DNA from: Pseudofabraea citricarpa
Taxonomy: Eukaryota; Ascomycota; Leotiomycetes; Helotiales; Dermateaceae
Reading direction: 5' to 3'
Length of the DNA stretch: 64,000 nt
NCBI GenBank assembly: GCA_029641185.1
Contig: JAPWGK010000025.1
Location: 62,001 to 126,000, forward strand
Positions 43,186 to 53,201 of the stretch are shown here, piece after piece; the stretch's first letter is position 1; each line of letters begins with the position of its first letter. A program made the position numbers and the translations under genes. The notes under the pieces were generated by a model. The model was given only the letters and a program-made list of their open reading frames with translations. It was not told where the DNA came from and did no database searches.

Positions 43186-44384
43186 GCAAGCTGTGAGAGA
43201 GAGGGGGGGACATTTGGGCTCCGTATTTAGAAACATCCAATATTTAAAGCTTGCCGGAGAAGTTGCCTGTGGGTACCATAGACTTTTGTGAGAAGTCACA
43301 TTTATAGGTTAGTATAATTGGGCCTAGATTATCCAATGTATCATCAGAATCATGATCTATTCACTCAAACGGCGCAGGAATATATCACCCTTTCAATCCT
43401 GCTTCATACCATATGAACCGGCTGTCGTTATGAGAGGCAATTAGCATTGAATAATATATGACTCCTCACGGGCCACTTAGAGATATTAACGCCATACTTT
43501 ATGCAGCTCCTAAGGGTAAGATAATAACTGTGAAAACAGCACCTAGACATGCACAAAACCATAGTCTTGAATGGCTTTTTTGACGCACGCTGGTTGCAAG
43601 GGGCGTGATGTTGGGATCCCTACCCCGTCACAAAAGAGACGACGCGGCGGGGTATAAGGTACACACACCTCGCTTATTAGTTGAAACTTTGTTAATCATC
43701 TACACTCCTCCTCGTGCTTCTCTTGCGAGATCGAGAGTAAACTTTATGCTGGGATGATAAGCATGACATGAGTTGCGTTGGATAGTAAATTTCTAGCATT
43801 ATAAGTAAGCCCGTCTCCAAGAAATTGTTAAAACTGATGTACCTTAATTAACGCCAAGTAAAAAATGCATGGCGTGGCGTGCTTTACCTGATCAAGCACG
43901 TTTCTTTTGCCTCCTCGTTTTTAGTCTAGATATATCAAGGTTTTTGGATATAGTCTGGCGCACTGGCCAATGATATACGCCTTATTAATCGTTCGCACTT
44001 TTGGGATTGGCTTCTATGATCGGCTACCTGGTCATGGCGTTCATAGCACCATTACTAGACTTATGTTAAGACTTTCAAAAGTGGGCATGATGGTAACTTT
44101 CAGTGACATTTGAGAATTTTTATTACTGTGCCACTGATGTGGTTTATACCTCTATAAAGAACAACCATTTAGAAAATAGTTGCATCTGCAGACTTGTGAG
44201 TGTCTTAGCTTTTTCATCTCTTGGCCTCTCAAATATATCATTCGGCTGTTCGGTGTATAGATAACGGAGACAATTTTTTCAATAATTCGACCAAAAATAC
44301 TACTACAATTTGAAGAACTTTCAAGACAGAAATATTCAATCCTTGGCTTTTGTTCAATAGCTGTTTTCTATCAGGCTATCACAA
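43186..44384. other. Intergenic, 1.2 kb, no gene seen
   Basis: AT-rich 3' region and then the upstream region of the 2OG oxygenase gene, including a TATAAAGA at about 44151-44160. Confidence 0.5.
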
Positions 44385-45440
44385 ATGGCATCTACAACTA
44401 CATTACAGTCCCAGGCATTTTCAGCTGGCACATTTACAACATCTACTAATGATCCATCATTTTCGGATGCCCAACCTTATAATGCAACAAAGTTCGATCC
44501 AGACAAGCACATGTGTTACACTCCTCCGTCAAAAACCATCACGCTGGCCGAAATCAATCTCAATCCACCACAAGCTACTTCTCCTGTTGCCATAACCACA
44601 CCATTTCAACTAATTACGGAAGAAGGTATTCGAGAACTCCGTGCAGATATCTTCCGCCGCGAGATTGTTGCAAAGTATGGTTCACTCAAGTATCCTGGTG
44701 TGTATCGAATCCGTGGATATGGAGCTGAGGCGCCTTTCACATATGCGTTGTGGCGCAGTGAAGAAATGCGACGGGTGTGTTCGGCAGCTGCAGGCACAGA
44801 ACTAGAGATCATCTTTGATTATGAGATTGGGCAGCTTAATGTCCAACTTGCTGAAAGCGTGGATCGGGACGCGCCGATTGCTGACGTCTTGCCACCTGCG
44901 GTACCCCCGAGGCCAGAAGTCTCACAAGATGAGTCCGCGGAGCCGGATGAGATTTCGAAGAACTTGGTTTCTGCTTGGCATATCGACTCATACCCTTGGG
45001 TCTGTGTGTTGATGTTGTCTGATCCAGTGGGCATGAAAGGTGGTGAAACCGCTCTCCGAACAGGTGATGGCTCGATTTTAAAAGTCAAGCCACCAGGTAT
45101 GGGATATGCAGTCATGATGCAAGGCGGATCCATCAATCATGCTGCTCTCCCTTGTCTTGGGAAAGGAGAGCGAATCACATTTGTGACCTCTTTCCGACCG
45201 AAAGATCCTACCTTGCCGGACATGAGTAGCCTAAGAACAGTCAGGCCGATCAGTAATGTTGATGAACTATTTAAGCAGTGGACTACATATCGGATGGAGA
45301 TTCTATCAAAGAGAGCAGCATTAATGAAGAAGGAATTAGATGTTAATGGTCGGACGGTGGATGATATCAAGAGTTTGCTTGGGCCATGGGTTGAGGACCA
45401 GATCGCGTATCTTCGTAACACTATGGAAGAGATGATGTAG
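44385..45440 (+). CDS. 2-oxoglutarate/Fe(II) oxygenase-like protein
   Basis: An intronless ORF of 351 aa starting at ATG 44385. A probable iron site is present: HID in AWHIDSYPWVCVLML (H-x-D), a distal His in GGSINHAALPC, and an Arg in ERITFVTSFRPK where 2-oxoglutarate would bind. GGETALRTGDGSIL matches the loop after the HxD strand in these double-stranded beta-helix enzymes. The N-terminal 100 aa and the helical C-terminus (KQWTTYRMEILSKRAALMKKEL) are fungal extensions. No signal peptide is present, so it is probably cytosolic. It is convergent with the ornithine-cyclodeaminase-family gene 177 bp away. Substrate unknown; amino-acid or small-molecule hydroxylation is plausible. Confidence 0.75.
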   Translation: MASTTTLQSQAFSAGTFTTSTNDPSFSDAQPYNATKFDPDKHMCYTPPSKTITLAEINLNPPQATSPVAITTPFQLITEEGIRELRADIFRREIVAKYGSLKYPGVYRIRGYGAEAPFTYALWRSEEMRRVCSAAAGTELEIIFDYEIGQLNVQLAESVDRDAPIADVLPPAVPPRPEVSQDESAEPDEISKNLVSAWHIDSYPWVCVLMLSDPVGMKGGETALRTGDGSILKVKPPGMGYAVMMQGGSINHAALPCLGKGERITFVTSFRPKDPTLPDMSSLRTVRPISNVDELFKQWTTYRMEILSKRAALMKKELDVNGRTVDDIKSLLGPWVEDQIAYLRNTMEEMM

Positions 45441-45616
45441 CTCAAGCTTATAAAAACCGACGTTTCATAACATAATACAGAAATATCCATAGTAAGCAAT
45501 TCAATCATGTTCAAAGCTCTCGCCAAACAATCACGAGTTTTCAAATCACCCAGATCGCAAGAGCCTTCTATTTATAAGAGCTTCTAATATATACCTAGGT
45601 AGGTTCAAAAATCATC

Positions 45617-46621
45617 TCATGCAAACCTAAGAGACTGCCCAATTTTCAGCTTCTCTGCCTTATCTAACATTGCTTTACCTAAAGCAATATCGCTCAAACT
45701 CAAACCCCGATGCCAGAATAGAATGGTCTCCTCATCACTTTCCCGTCCAGGCTTCTCCCCGGCTACCACTTCGCCCATCTCAGCATAGAGATTCTCCTGG
45801 GTAATTCTGTCACTTTCGACATGCTGGCGAAGCGCACCATAAGGAAGACCCTTCTTGCACTGGCCCCAATCATCAACCAGAACCTTCGTCATGATATCTG
45901 TCAAAGAAAGCTCCACCGCACTCATAGTTCCATAAGGCATAACCAAAGCGCCCTTCTTGATCCACTCAGTTTTCAGCAGGGGTTCAGGAGCAGACAGTCT
46001 TGATGCTTCGACAACGATATCTGCGCCGCGGATGGTATCTTCCCAGTTGTCAAACACCTTCAATTTCTTCCCCAGCTCCTCGGAAAGTCGGTCGCCCAGG
46101 GCATTGCGGCTTTCCGGACGCTTGGAATGGATTCGTATCTCATCAAAGTTGAAGATACTATCAAGGAGACGGATGTTCCAGTATGAACTACCTCGTGCAC
46201 CGATATGGCCCAGGATTTTGCTAGACTTTTTTGCAAGGTATTTAGCACCGATTGCTGTCATGGCGCCTGTGCGCATCTCGGTGATCGATGTGGCATCGAG
46301 TATAGCTTGAGGCAGACCTGTTTCTGGATCGAAGAGATTCAGAATTGCAAATTCTGAGGGGTAGCCTTGCTTGTAGTTGTTGACAAAATCTCCTACAATC
46401 TTTACCCCTGCTGTATGCAATGGATTCACAACTCCCCTGAGGACATTGAAGTGGCCTTCTGCTGAATCTTTGGGCACTAGATGTACTCGAGGCTCAATCA
46501 CTGTCTGGTTGCGCCCTTGTGCATCGAGGGCCTTCTCGATAGCATCCAGAATCTCCTCGTTTGTCATTGCCAACTCTCTGACGTCTGGTCCGTTCAAGTA
46601 CGTGAGGTAAATTGGTTGCAT
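45617..46621 (-). CDS. Ornithine cyclodeaminase/mu-crystallin family protein
   Basis: An intronless ORF of 334 aa. This family includes ornithine cyclodeaminase, ketimine (pyrroline/piperideine-2-carboxylate) reductases, alanine dehydrogenase-like enzymes and NAD-dependent amino acid synthesis enzymes of secondary metabolism. Seen are the N-terminal substrate region (EPRVHLVPKDSAEGHFNVLRG and KIVGDFVNNYKQG). TSITEMRTGAMTAIGAKYLA is the conserved helix with the Arg-Thr-Gly motif. The Rossmann segment is KILGHIGARGSSYWNIRLL, where the usual GxGxQ is replaced by GARGSS. It ends LGKAMLDKAEKL. It lies between a 2OG oxygenase-like gene and a ThDP enzyme gene, suggesting a small amino-acid-derived pathway. 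The altered Gly-rich loop makes the exact cofactor use uncertain. Confidence 0.82.
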   Translation of the reverse strand: MQPIYLTYLNGPDVRELAMTNEEILDAIEKALDAQGRNQTVIEPRVHLVPKDSAEGHFNVLRGVVNPLHTAGVKIVGDFVNNYKQGYPSEFAILNLFDPETGLPQAILDATSITEMRTGAMTAIGAKYLAKKSSKILGHIGARGSSYWNIRLLDSIFNFDEIRIHSKRPESRNALGDRLSEELGKKLKVFDNWEDTIRGADIVVEASRLSAPEPLLKTEWIKKGALVMPYGTMSAVELSLTDIMTKVLVDDWGQCKKGLPYGALRQHVESDRITQENLYAEMGEVVAGEKPGRESDEETILFWHRGLSLSDIALGKAMLDKAEKLKIGQSLRFA

Positions 46622-47189
46622 TTTGATTTGAATAAAAAAGAGGATTTGAAGTTCGGACTATTTTTCGCAAGCATCAGATGGAGCATCTATATTATATTAT
46701 TTCTGAATATACAAATATTTATGGTGTATTTTATTACAACTATATTTTGTCCCATCCCCCAGTTAAACGTGAGGGGTGATCCATATGACGCCATGCCCCC
46801 TGTAAACAATAACCAGCAGAATATGACATCTGACCAAGAAGCTATATAGTACAAACAGATGCTACTTTCGTGTCGATCAAGGCACCAAGCGTCATTGCAC
46901 CACCCCCACGTTTGGATATTTGTCAGACTAATCAAATAACTTTATGATACTAAGTAGGCGGTTTATGGTATATCACATGTCTGCGCATACTGTTGGTATC
47001 TAGATTTCATCATATTTATCATATTCTAGGAATAGTTATCTCCTTCCAAAATTGTTCATTATATTACGTCTGGCGAAATCACCCTGCCTAGGTACTTACA
47101 ACAATTGCTGACGTCGATATAGTAATTGGTTAAGCACGCTACATCTAGTCGTATGAATAACTAAAGTCTGATAACAATAATGGAAGAAT
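46622..47189. other. Intergenic, no gene seen
   Basis: The upstream region of the ornithine-cyclodeaminase-family gene and the 3' side of the ThDP gene. AT-rich; nothing recognised. Confidence 0.5.
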
Positions 47190-49111
47190 CTACGCCGTTT
47201 TCCCCTCAAGTCCCGGAATTCTACACTCAACAACTGCTGTGATGCCTCGCACAACACTCTCTATAGCTTTTGGCAAAACATCACTCAACTGCGAGACGGT
47301 GCTAGCAGAAGCCGTAAAGATTGTTCCACCACTCGCGGCCTTGGCGATGCCACCGAAATCCGGGCTTGGGTTTGCCAGACTGATGCTCAAATCGGAATTA
47401 GTAGAGCGGCTTCCCACACCCTGTGGATGGACGAGTTCAAGCGAGATCCGCGGGGCATTCCAGCCGTTATTGCACAGCACTATGGTCAAGATGGGGATCG
47501 AGTAGCGCGCCGAGATCCAGTAGACGCTGCTGGGCATAGTGAACATGAAGGTCCCGTCGCCGACAATCTGGGTTACGAATTTGGGAGTCCCTGATGCGTC
47601 GCTTGCCAGTTTCACACCGAGCGATGCACCACCAGCCCAGCCGAGTCCGGTAGCCCCCGACGCGATATAAGTCCCTGGAATCGTGCATTGCAGCTGGTCG
47701 AAGATTGCAAATGTACTCGTTACAGCTTCCACACACCAGACTGTGGAGGATGGGCATGCTCGCTTGAGCGCTGCGGCAACGAGATTGGCATTTAGCTGAG
47801 CTTCTGGTCCAGCCGTAGCATTAGTTTTGATTTGGGCTATTAGTGAGCTATATGACGAGGCTCGAGATATACTAGCATCTGCTGTGGCCTTGTTGACTTG
47901 GTTCGTTAGCGCCAGATTGGTCGTGATGTATTGATTGAGCTGCTTGATCGCATTGTATGCGTTCGCTTGCCAGTTTCCAACGGTGTTGAGATAATGTACA
48001 GGGACTGACCGTTTCAATGGATCAAGATCGACGTGATAAATGACAGCATCCTCTCGCGGTTTGCACTTTGTGGGTACCCAGGGAACATCACAATCAAGTA
48101 TCAGAATGAAATCCGCCGTTTCGATGCTTGGATGTGCCGAGTACTTGCCACTAAGCCAGGCCGGATGATTTGCTGGGAAGCACACATCGCTTATGGAAGT
48201 GTCTAGTATTCTCAGACCTGGAATAGCATCTGCCAGCTTGACCAATTCAGCGGGTGTCTCAAGATTGCGACCAGAATATCCTGTCAGGATGAGCGGTTCT
48301 TTTGCAGCTACTAAAGCCGTCGAGATCTCTTCTACGGCTTCTTGAGGCAGTGCTGATGGACCCGTCGGGCGCCAATGTCTCTGATCAAGTTTATACGGCT
48401 TAATCTCTTGTTCCAGAACTTCTCTTGCTGCATACAGGTAGACGGGTCCCTTGGGATCAGACTGTGCAATTTGCAAGGCACGGTTAACCATCTGCTTGAC
48501 GTTCTTGCTGTTCCGGATCTCATTTGTGTACCGACAATACTGACGAACAATAGCAGACTGGTCCGGGATATCTTGGAGGAAGTTGACGAACTCAGTTCTG
48601 GAACCGCGCTCCTCTCCCTCGATCGTCGCAGGGCAAAGACCGGCAAATACTAAAACCGGCGTGCGTGCAATGTGTGCGTTGTGGAAGGCACAGCCGAGCG
48701 CTTGCGTCCCGACGTCAACATGCACTATGACAGCCTGTGGCTTTCCCGTGGCTCGGGCAAACCCGTCTGCCATTGACATTGCAACCATCTACATCGGTGT
48801 CAGCAGAAGTATTCTATGTGTACATGCAACTGTACTCGCCTCGCTTGGACATGTGATGATCTCAGGAAAACTTCCTTCCTTGGCCTTCTTTCCTTTGGCC
48901 ATGGATTCCATTACGGCCGGATGATCAGATCCCAGATTGACAAAAACATGTGTGACTCCGGCCTATAGATTTTCAGTATCCAGCTTTACCAAAAGAATTC
49001 TAGTGGTATACTGACCTCCCATAATGCTTCAAAGAAAGCATCTGCAGCAGTATAGCTCCTGTATTAAAATAAGCTTTCTCCGGAGGGAAGAGAGAAGAGA
49101 AAGTTTCACAT
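47190..49111 (-). CDS. ThDP-dependent enzyme (acetolactate synthase/decarboxylase family)
   Basis: Thiamine-diphosphate enzymes of this group make or break C-C bonds next to a carbonyl. I read four coding exons: 49110-49111, 49016-49058, 48840-48962 and 47190-48788, giving 588 aa. The start codon is itself split by a 51 nt intron (AT|G). The N-terminus then reads MSYTAADAFFEALWEAG, VTHVFVNLGSDHP and IITCPSE (the catalytic Glu), then MVAMSMADGFARATGKP. The third intron has a GC donor (GAG|GCGAGT). The ThDP/Mg motif is GDGTFMF followed after about 25 residues by CNNGWNAP. The middle domain has ILTGYSGRN and DTSISDVCFP. A fungal secondary-metabolism or 2-oxoacid role is possible. It is co-oriented with the ornithine-cyclodeaminase-family gene. 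Confidence 0.82.
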
Positions 49112-50681
49112 TTTGCAATCCACTTGATTCTTCTTCACTGTTGTCAAAAGAGGTAACAATATTCTTTTCGATCAAATGAAGGAACTGAGGATCCGAGTTT
49201 CGACTTTCTCCTCTTGAGACTCCTGTTCATAGATGGCATTTTTATAGAGTGGGGGCCCGTCTTTCGGCAAGCGGGGGTATTTAACGGGGAAGAGTCGGCT
49301 GTTGATACCGGCTTACGTATACCAGCATATAAAGGCTATTAAAAAGCAAGAACTTAACCTTCCACGGCCCCTCCGGTAGACGTTTGCTTATCAATTTGTA
49401 TCACCTGAAATGACTTTATTTGCGGTGCTTTAGCAACTTTTTATAGCTCGCTTAAATGGCTGTATAATTAGTACTGGTCAATTGTTCTCGACGGATAAGA
49501 ACTTATGAATCGTGAAACCGTTCTAAATCATTTAAATTTAAAAAACTGGGTTAATTAACAGCGGATCATAAGTACAAAATAGATAATTACATGAATTAGT
49601 AAGCGGCAACCCACATCTTTCATGTTACATCTGCTGAAATTCCAAGTGGGTTTAGACATCAAACGGAGAGTAAAGCCTTCAAAATTCTACATGCAGCTCA
49701 AGCGACATTCGAGAGGTATCCCGTTGTTAATATTTTGTGCCTATCAGCTATTGCAACTGCACTTGTAATTTGTTAATGTATCTCATAGTTGACAGGGCGT
49801 AGTAGTAAATTTAAGCAAATTAAGCGATGGCACTTGATGCCTTGCTCAAAATTTGCAGATAAGAAAATTTTAGATCCTTCTTTTAATCGCTACCCCTTTG
49901 GAGGATTACTCGTTTCTCTTGGGTGGAATTCGGTACTGAACTAACTTGGTTTGAAATTGCTAAGAACCATCAACTAAGAACAATCCGAGGCAAAAGAGAC
50001 ATTCAGTCACGACCTCGTTACTGCAAGTGATTTTCCCTCTCGCCGTAATGTTGATTTCAAGGGGCAGCATCTTCAAATATTTATATCTATCTACCGTTTG
50101 AGTCAACCGTATAGACTCCAAATATGTCAATGACCCGACTTGCTTACAATTTCACATGACTACAACTCAGGCATTCATCTCATCAGGTCAAGGGTCCACT
50201 TTTAAAAAATGGCGCAAGATGGAACGAGCAATAGAGCGATAGACACCAACAACCAATAGCAGAGAAATAAGCAGGCTACACGTGATTCCAGAAACAGTGA
50301 CTCAGTGAGGAGAAGATGGGGAAGTGGGAGTGCTCGGCCGGAAATAAAGCTCACCGCTGCAGACTATCCGCCATCCACTCACACAGAGAAAACGTACTGC
50401 ACTGCACGAATCAGAGTAGCGTGGAAAAGAGACAGAAAAAAAAAATCCGATAGTCGGCATGGCGGCACTCACATCGCATCGCATTGCATCACGTCACGAG
50501 CCAGACTTGCATATAGTATCAAGCATTCCCATTCCCATTCGCAATCCCGTCCTCATCTTCATCTTCATCGCGAAACTTTTGGTATTTGCATCTTAATGCC
50601 AGGTTGAATTTGTTTTCGTTGCAAAGTATTCATACCTCACTTATTACATATGTGCATCCCACCACCAGCATCACCACTGCC
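49112..50681. other. Intergenic, 1.6 kb, no gene seen
   Basis: AT-rich to about 49,900, then rising GC; a CCCATTCCCATTCGC / CATCTTCATCTTCATC simple-sequence stretch at 50526-50570 is the leader of the next gene. The transition marks the change from accessory-like to housekeeping-like DNA. Confidence 0.45.
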
Positions 50682-52199
50682 ATGTCGCTAATAACAAGAA
50701 AGCTACAATGGCTGTACAATGAATTCGGGCTTCCATCCGTGCACTCGACAGGGCGTGATGCCTGGCTAATCATCATCACACGCAGCTGCCGGATGTTTGC
50801 GTACGGGACAAACTCACTCATCATCGCCTTATTCTTCTCGTCGCTCAAGTTCAGCGACTCGCACATCGGGTTATTCATGACGCTGACACTGCTGGGCGAC
50901 GTCTTGCTATCCGTATTTTTGACTCTGATCGCCGACAAGGTTGGGCGGCGACGGATCCTGTTCGCGGGGTCGTGCCTGATGGTGTGCTCGGGAGCGACAT
51001 TCGCGCTGTGTGAGAATTTCTGGCTGCTGCTCCTGGCGGCCGTCGTGGGCGTCATCAGCGCGACGGGTAGTGATTTTGGTCCCTTTCGTGCCATTGAGGA
51101 GTCTATCTTGTCGCATCTCACGACGCCCAAGACTAGATCCGATGTCCTCGCTTGGTATGTGACGACGGCCAGTCTGGGATCGGCGGCGGGCACGGAATTG
51201 TCGGGGCGCATCATCGATTTCTTGCAGAGCCGCGAGGGATGGACCATCATCGATGCCTATCATACGCTCTTCTGGATCTACTCGGCCATGGGCTTGTTGA
51301 ACATGTTTCTGACGCTGTTGCTGAGCGAGAAGTGCGAAGCGAAGAAAGTCGAGGAAAAGGAGACGGAGGATTCGGAATTCCTCCTCGATGAGATGGACAG
51401 CGAGGACGAGGGATCTTCTTCGTCTCCTTCTTCTCCCACAGCCAACAACCCAGAATCGCAGCCCGCCATATCAAAACAACCCGAGCGGCCAGCAGCCAAG
51501 AAAGGCTGGCTATCAAACTTCTCCCAGATCTCTCGCGAGACGCGGTCGATCATGTACAAGCTGTGGTTCCTGCTAGCGGTAGATTCGCTGGCGGACGGCA
51601 TGGTGCCATACTCGCTGACGACGTACTACATCGACCAGAAGTTCACGCTGAGCAAGACAACGCTCGGGAACATCATCTCGCTGAGCTATTTCATGTCGAG
51701 CTGCTCGACCATCTTCGCAGGACCACTAGCACGGCACCTGGGCCTGATCAACACCATGGTCTTCACGCACCTGCCCTCATCAGCCGCCGTGCTGTTCTTC
51801 CCGCTGCCGCGCGGCTTCCCGCTCACCGTCGCTCTGCTGCTGCTCCGCACCACGCTGAACAATATGGACCAGGCGCCGCGCTCGGCTTTCATCGCTGCTG
51901 TCGTCAAGCCGGAAGAGCGGACCGCCGTCATGGGTATCACTAGTATGCTCCGCACGCTGGCGTCAAGTACGGGCCCGACCGTCACGGGTTTCCTCGCTGG
52001 GAACCAGAAATTCTGGATCGCCTTTGTTGCCGCTGGCTCGTTTAGAATCTGCTATGACCTCGGCCTGTTTACGCTGTTTGTTAATATGAAGCTCCACCTG
52101 CATGAGCAGGACGAGGCGGAGAAGGATGGTGTTAGCGTAGAGAGGGAGGAGAGGGAGAGTGATGAGGAGGAGTTAAGGGAGATGCGGACGAGGACGTGA
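50682..52199 (+). CDS. MFS transporter of unknown specificity
   Basis: An intronless ORF of about 505 aa. ATG 50682 is chosen because the open frame upstream begins with TTG and the N-terminus then fits the family. The first half has RMFAYGTNSLIIALFF, loop 2-3 ADKVGRRRILF (the MFS motif) and ATGSDFGPFRAIEESIL. The central loop is acidic and Ser-rich (SEDEGSSSSPSSPTANN). The second half has DSLADGMVPYSLTTYYID and TLNNMDQAPRSAF, and the C-terminal tail is highly charged. It resembles a conserved fungal subgroup related to bacterial multidrug-type MFS, without a known substrate. GC-rich codons differ from those of the genes to its left. The acidic tail and loop may be regulatory. Confidence 0.85.
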   Translation: MSLITRKLQWLYNEFGLPSVHSTGRDAWLIIITRSCRMFAYGTNSLIIALFFSSLKFSDSHIGLFMTLTLLGDVLLSVFLTLIADKVGRRRILFAGSCLMVCSGATFALCENFWLLLLAAVVGVISATGSDFGPFRAIEESILSHLTTPKTRSDVLAWYVTTASLGSAAGTELSGRIIDFLQSREGWTIIDAYHTLFWIYSAMGLLNMFLTLLLSEKCEAKKVEEKETEDSEFLLDEMDSEDEGSSSSPSSPTANNPESQPAISKQPERPAAKKGWLSNFSQISRETRSIMYKLWFLLAVDSLADGMVPYSLTTYYIDQKFTLSKTTLGNIISLSYFMSSCSTIFAGPLARHLGLINTMVFTHLPSSAAVLFFPLPRGFPLTVALLLLRTTLNNMDQAPRSAFIAAVVKPEERTAVMGITSMLRTLASSTGPTVTGFLAGNQKFWIAFVAAGSFRICYDLGLFTLFVNMKLHLHEQDEAEKDGVSVEREERESDEEELREMRTRT

Positions 52200-52885
52200 T
52201 GTGATGATGATAATTTGATGAATTTATGCTGTTTTATGTGATGCTGTGAATATAGAGATCTGCTTCCAAGAATGATATTGACTCGGCTTCAATAACCTTT
52301 ATCTCCTTTGCAGGTGGCTTTTATTATATAGCTGAATATGATATCCAGACTGCCTTAATCCCCTAGCTGGCAAGCGACGAATTTACTCACTCACTCTCTC
52401 GCTCGCTTACCCACAAACCCCCTATCTAAGTCTCCAACCTCGGTATCAAGACACAGAGTAACACAAAAACACGGCCAGTCAATCAAGTACGAAGGCAGAT
52501 ATAGAAGAGAAAGAGGGAAAACAATCTAAGCGGGATTACATCCGTTTTGGCAATTGCAGTCAGTGATAAAAAGAACAAGAAAAAGGAATAAAAGAGTCGG
52601 GGGGATTTAAGTTCTGGCAAAAGTATACAGAGAGTTTAGGAAATGAAGCGAGCAAGCAAGTAGCTGATAGATATGTGAATACCGTACCGCGTAAAGCTGT
52701 TAAATTGTCTCGATAACCAAAAAAGACTGTATAAAAGATCGAAATTCGCCTCGGCAGACAGGGAGAGAGAGACGGATGAGAATCAAAAAGATATTAATAT
52801 CATAACTCATGTATTACTCCCCAGCCACTCCATCTATCATCTATGTATTACCTCCCCTCACACTCAAACTCATCTCCGCACTCAC
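52200..52885. other. Intergenic, no gene seen
   Basis: 3' regions of the converging MFS and glycine-rich genes. Low-complexity CTCACTCTCTCGCTCGC is present near 52390-52407. Confidence 0.5.
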
Positions 52886-53201
52886 TTAACTCCCACCATC
52901 TCCTCCGCCTCCACCGCCACCACCACCGCCGTCTCCCCCACACCCACCACTACCACCATCTCCAGTATATCCACCACCACCTCCTCCGCCGCCCGAATAA
53001 TCGCCTCTCCTACGTTTCTGCCTTGTTGTTCTCGCAGCGGGAGCAGTTCTGACGGTGTTTTTGGCCGTGGAGATTTGTCTATTTTTTGGAGTTAGTTGTT
53101 TATTCGGTGGAGGAAGTGAATGGGACGGGGGAGGAAGGAACTTACTTCATTTTCGGGGGGTTGGAAGTGGAAGAGGGAGAGGAGCGGCGGCCGAAACACA
53201 T
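52886..53201 (-). CDS. Small glycine-rich protein
   Basis: This gene is visible only after splicing a 67 nt intron (53079-53145, GTAAGT...CTAAC...TAG). Exons 53146-53201 and 52886-53078 sum to 249 nt, in frame, for 82 aa. The protein starts MCFGRRSS, has a basic middle (RTTRQKRRRGDY) and ends in a long Gly run interrupted by single Tyr, Cys, Asp and Ser (GGYTGDGGSGGCGGDGG). Very small fungal proteins starting MCFG with Gly-rich tails are known to me only as uncharacterised. A frame open upstream to 53408 would allow a longer N-terminus (ATG at 53408). Membrane association through acylation of the N-terminal Cys is a guess. The His-rich plus-strand ORF over this area is its antisense mirror. 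Confidence 0.6.

Noticed and set aside
52843..53052. His-rich plus-strand ORF
   Set aside because: It is antisense to the Gly codons of the minus-strand glycine-rich gene.
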